A stretch of DNA of 64,000 nucleotides, taken from assembly GCF_007997135.1 (NCBI RefSeq), contig NZ_VORU01000003.1, positions 1 to 64,000 of the forward strand. Reading direction: 5' to 3'. The translations under genes were made by a program, and so were the position numbers. A model generated the notes under the pieces. It saw nothing but the letters and a program-made list of their open reading frames with translations. It searched no databases and was not told the DNA's origin. The number at the start of each line of letters is the position of its first letter. The stretch's first letter is position 1. Shown piece after piece: positions 61,565-64,000 of the stretch. The stretch comes from Aequorivita lipolytica (GTDB taxonomy: Bacteria > Bacteroidota > Bacteroidia > Flavobacteriales > Flavobacteriaceae).

Positions 61565-61644
61565 ATTTTTATTTTTAAATGCGGATGCAAAAATACAACA
61601 ATTTTTGAATGGCGCAAATCCTAAATAACTTTTTTCAAAAAAAA

Positions 61645-63120
61645 TTAATACGCCTTTGCAAAAAGCACTTTTCTTTCTGAAGGTTTGCCAGTAACCATAC
61701 AGGTTCCGGACTCATTGTCACCATCCAAAGGAATACATCTTATTGTTGCTTTTGTTTCGTTCTTTATTCGCTCTTCAGTTTCTGATGTTCCATCCCAATG
61801 CGCTAAAATAAAACCACCTTTGCCGTTCAAAACTTTTTTAAATTCTTCATACGAAGCTACTTCTGTAGTATGTTCAGTTCTGTAAGAATCAGCTTTTTTG
61901 AAAAGATTGACCTGAATTTCGTTCATTAAGGAAATAACTTTTTCTACAACGTTTTCATTGCTTATAAATTCTTTTTGTAGCGTATCTCTTCGGGCAAGCT
62001 CAACAGTTCCTTTTTCAACATCTTTTGGACCAATTGCAATTCGAACTGGAACTCCTTTCAATTCGTATTCGTTGAACTTCCACCCTGGTTTGTGGGTGTC
62101 GCGGTTGTCATATTTCACTCGAATCCCTTTAGATCGCAGCTCTTTCATCAGGTTTAAAGCCACTTCATTTACAGCTTCAAACTCTTCATCTTTTCTGTAA
62201 ATAGGAACTATTACAACTTGATCTGGCGCCAAATTAGGAGGCAGCACCAAACCGTTATCATCACTATGAGTCATTACCAAAGCGCCCATCAATCTTGTGG
62301 AAACACCCCAGGAAGTTGCCCAAACGTAATCCAAAGTGCCGTCTTTGGCAGCAAATTTTACATCAAAAGCTTTTGCGAAATTTTGCCCCAAAAAATGGGA
62401 CGTGCCTGCCTGCAATGCTTTTCCATCCTGCATTAAAGCTTCAATGCAGTAAGTTTCCAATGCACCAGCAAAACGCTCACTTTCAGTTTTTGTGCCTTTT
62501 ATAACCGGCATCGCCATGTAATTTTCTGCAAAATCTGCATAGACGTTCATCATTTGCTCCGCTTCTGCTATTGCTTCATCTTTAGTGGCATGGGCAGTAT
62601 GCCCTTCTTGCCATAAAAATTCTGCCGTACGTAAAAATAGACGCGTTCGCATTTCCCAACGCACCACATTTGCCCATTGGTTGATTAAAAGAGGAAGATC
62701 ACGGTAAGACTGTATCCATTTGCGGTACGTATCCCAAATAATGGTTTCGGAAGTTGGACGTACTATCAATTCTTCTTCCAATTTAGCATCTGGATCTACA
62801 ATAATCCCACTTCCATCTTCGGCGTTTTTTAATCTATAGTGCGTCACAACGGCACATTCCTTTGCAAAACCATCAACGTGGCTCGCTTCTTTACTGAAGT
62901 ATGATTTTGGAATAAAAAGTGGAAAATATGCATTCTGATGTCCTGTTTCCTTAAACATTCTATCGAGCTCTGCTTGCATTCGCTCCCAAATAGCATATCC
63001 GTAAGGTTTTATAACCATACATCCACGAACTCCGGAGTTTTCGGCAAGGTCTGCTTTGATTACCAGTTCATTATACCATTTGGAATAATCTTCCTCTCTT
63101 GTAGTTAAATTCTTTGCCAT
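61645..63120 (-). CDS. proS: Prolyl-tRNA synthetase, ProS type 3
   Basis: A 491-residue class II aminoacyl-tRNA synthetase of the archaeal/eukaryote-like form, without the editing insert seen in E. coli ProS (572 aa). Motif 2 lies in the [22 protein letters not shown] region and motif 3 in the [27 protein letters not shown] region; the anticodon-binding domain begins near [12 protein letters not shown], and the C-terminus has a zinc-type extension ending KVLFAKAY. It reads [18 protein letters not shown] at the start. Confidence 0.95.
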   Translation of the reverse strand: MAKNLTTREEDYSKWYNELVIKADLAENSGVRGCMVIKPYGYAIWERMQAELDRMFKETGHQNAYFPLFIPKSYFSKEASHVDGFAKECAVVTHYRLKNAEDGSGIIVDPDAKLEEELIVRPTSETIIWDTYRKWIQSYRDLPLLINQWANVVRWEMRTRLFLRTAEFLWQEGHTAHATKDEAIAEAEQMMNVYADFAENYMAMPVIKGTKTESERFAGALETYCIEALMQDGKALQAGTSHFLGQNFAKAFDVKFAAKDGTLDYVWATSWGVSTRLMGALVMTHSDDNGLVLPPNLAPDQVVIVPIYRKDEEFEAVNEVALNLMKELRSKGIRVKYDNRDTHKPGWKFNEYELKGVPVRIAIGPKDVEKGTVELARRDTLQKEFISNENVVEKVISLMNEIQVNLFKKADSYRTEHTTEVASYEEFKKVLNGKGGFILAHWDGTSETEERIKNETKATIRCIPLDGDNESGTCMVTGKPSERKVLFAKAY

Positions 63121-63222
63121 AGTCCAGATTTTGGCACAAATGTTGTGTCAATGTTAAATGATTAGTTATTGTCCGCAAAACTACTTATTTTTATGAAGTT
63201 CAACAATAAAATTACCACAGAT

Positions 63223-64000
63223 ATGTCTATTCAAAATATAAATTCTAAACGTTTCATTCCTCTTGCATTCATAGGCGCCTTCGCCTTTTTGCTAGCATCG
63301 TGTGGAACGCATAACAATGGTTATAATCAAAATGACGGGATATATTCTTCTGGCAATAATTCTACTTCGCAAGAAGAATATGCAAATGATGAGCCTTCCA
63401 ATGAAAAATCTAGTTACTATCAGCAGTATTTCAGAAGTAAGTCTGACGCGTACTCAGATCTTCCTGAGGAAGGTGCGATTTTTACAGATATTGAGGCATA
63501 TTCCACTACAGAAAGGTTAGATGAAGAGGGAAATATTATAATTGAAGAAAATTACGATGAAGAAGGCTATGGCTCATGGGGCAGCAATAGTGATGACATA
63601 ACAGTGAACATTTATAATTATGGCGGATTAGGCTACGGATTCTATCACAGACCATATTGGTACGGTGGTTATTGGGGCTATTCGAACCACGGCTATTACG
63701 CCCCTTACTGGGGAATTGGTTATGGATGGAATTATCCATATTATAACTACGGCTATTACGGATACGGATATGGTAATTACCCATATTACGGTTACAACCA
63801 TTACAACAGCAATTATTATAATGGAGTTTCTTATAATCGTGGCAGAAGAAATACGGACTATAGCAGGACCGAGACACGCGGAAGATCAAACAATGTTTCA
63901 ACACGCAATTCCTACAGTCGTTCAGAGCTATCTCGCCGCGTTAACAGGAATAATGTCCGGGCAAATAACACTACCCAAACCACCCGTAGTAATAGTAACG
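63223..64000 (+). CDS. Tyr/Gly-rich lipoprotein, partial at window end
   Basis: The first 259 residues of a protein that runs off the window. The start is 63223 (MSIQNINSKRFIPLAF) or an in-frame ATG at 63193. The lipobox is FAFLLASC. The following 60 residues are polar and acidic, then comes a long run of Tyr, Gly, Trp and Asn (NYGGLGYGFYHRPYWYGGYWGYS and on to residue 200), then a basic Arg/Asn/Ser-rich tail. It is probably disordered or aggregation-prone at the surface. No family is recognised. Confidence 0.75.
   Translation, partial: MSIQNINSKRFIPLAFIGAFAFLLASCGTHNNGYNQNDGIYSSGNNSTSQEEYANDEPSNEKSSYYQQYFRSKSDAYSDLPEEGAIFTDIEAYSTTERLDEEGNIIIEENYDEEGYGSWGSNSDDITVNIYNYGGLGYGFYHRPYWYGGYWGYSNHGYYAPYWGIGYGWNYPYYNYGYYGYGYGNYPYYGYNHYNSNYYNGVSYNRGRRNTDYSRTETRGRSNNVSTRNSYSRSELSRRVNRNNVRANNTTQTTRSNSN

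Noticed and set aside
63536-63904. A 122-codon - strand frame opposite the Tyr/Gly-rich gene
   Set aside because: It mirrors the low-complexity coding sequence on the other strand and has Cys/His/Asn composition expected from antisense of Tyr/Gly codons.

Overview
The window is about 64 kb of chromosome from a member of the Bacteroidota, almost certainly family Flavobacteriaceae. The signs are type IX secretion (T9SS) C-terminal sorting tails on several secreted proteins, a PorT homologue, a SusC/SusD pair, a short (287 aa) primary sigma factor, an exosortase of the XrtF type, no Shine-Dalgarno sequences before genes, and many promoters with the Bacteroidetes -7 element TAnnTTTG. The base composition is A+T rich. 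The genus cannot be fixed from the sequence alone. Most of the window is housekeeping chromosome; accessory pieces are small and scattered.

Layout. 1-9.7 kb: three secreted T9SS cargo proteins interleaved with a NUDIX hydrolase, RsmG, a membrane fatty-acid desaturase and an aspartate aminotransferase. 9.7-14 kb: PurT and a TrkA/TrkH potassium uptake pair. 14-19 kb: UbiE/MenG, PorT, a TrmH-type RNA methyltransferase and the Omp85-family lipoprotein TamL. 19-24 kb: FbaA, AccD (without its zinc-ribbon cysteines), RpsO and PNPase, with 7-bp tandem repeats in the leaders of fbaA and accD. 24.2-25.1 kb: a lone TIR-like gene, A+T rich, whose frame carries on for 16 codons beyond its stop. 25.3-28.1 kb: proline operon proC-proB-proA. 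28.2-30.6 kb: lipoprotein, ECF sigma factor and probable anti-sigma factor, with two 20-bp palindromes at the sigma/anti-sigma junction. 30.7-34.3 kb: RpoD, Rpe, a YpdA-like flavoprotein and an MtfA-type zinc peptidase. 34.4-39.1 kb: SusD/SusC.

39.5-45.6 kb is the most accessory-looking part: a conserved unknown protein, an unlisted 34-aa basic protein, a likely copper-handling cluster (DUF3347 lipoprotein, HYC_CC_PP protein, TonB receptor, heavy-metal-associated protein, 16-cysteine four-helix protein) and XrtF with its partner. 45.8-64 kb returns to core functions: free methionine-R-sulfoxide reductase, a MacB-type permease, PurH, the rod-shape operon mreBCD-mrdA-rodA, then an S41 protease, an orphan OppC-like permease and a secreted nuclease on the other strand, SurE, CoaD, RpsT, tRNA-Glu, ProS and the start of a Tyr/Gly-rich lipoprotein.

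No complete new multigene system stands out. The observations most worth following are the TIR-like gene with its apparent nonsense codon, the palindromes that encode the C-terminus of the ECF sigma factor, the short tandem repeats beside promoters or starts of fbaA, accD and rpe, the small basic gene at 40.3 kb, and the exosortase without a visible substrate.
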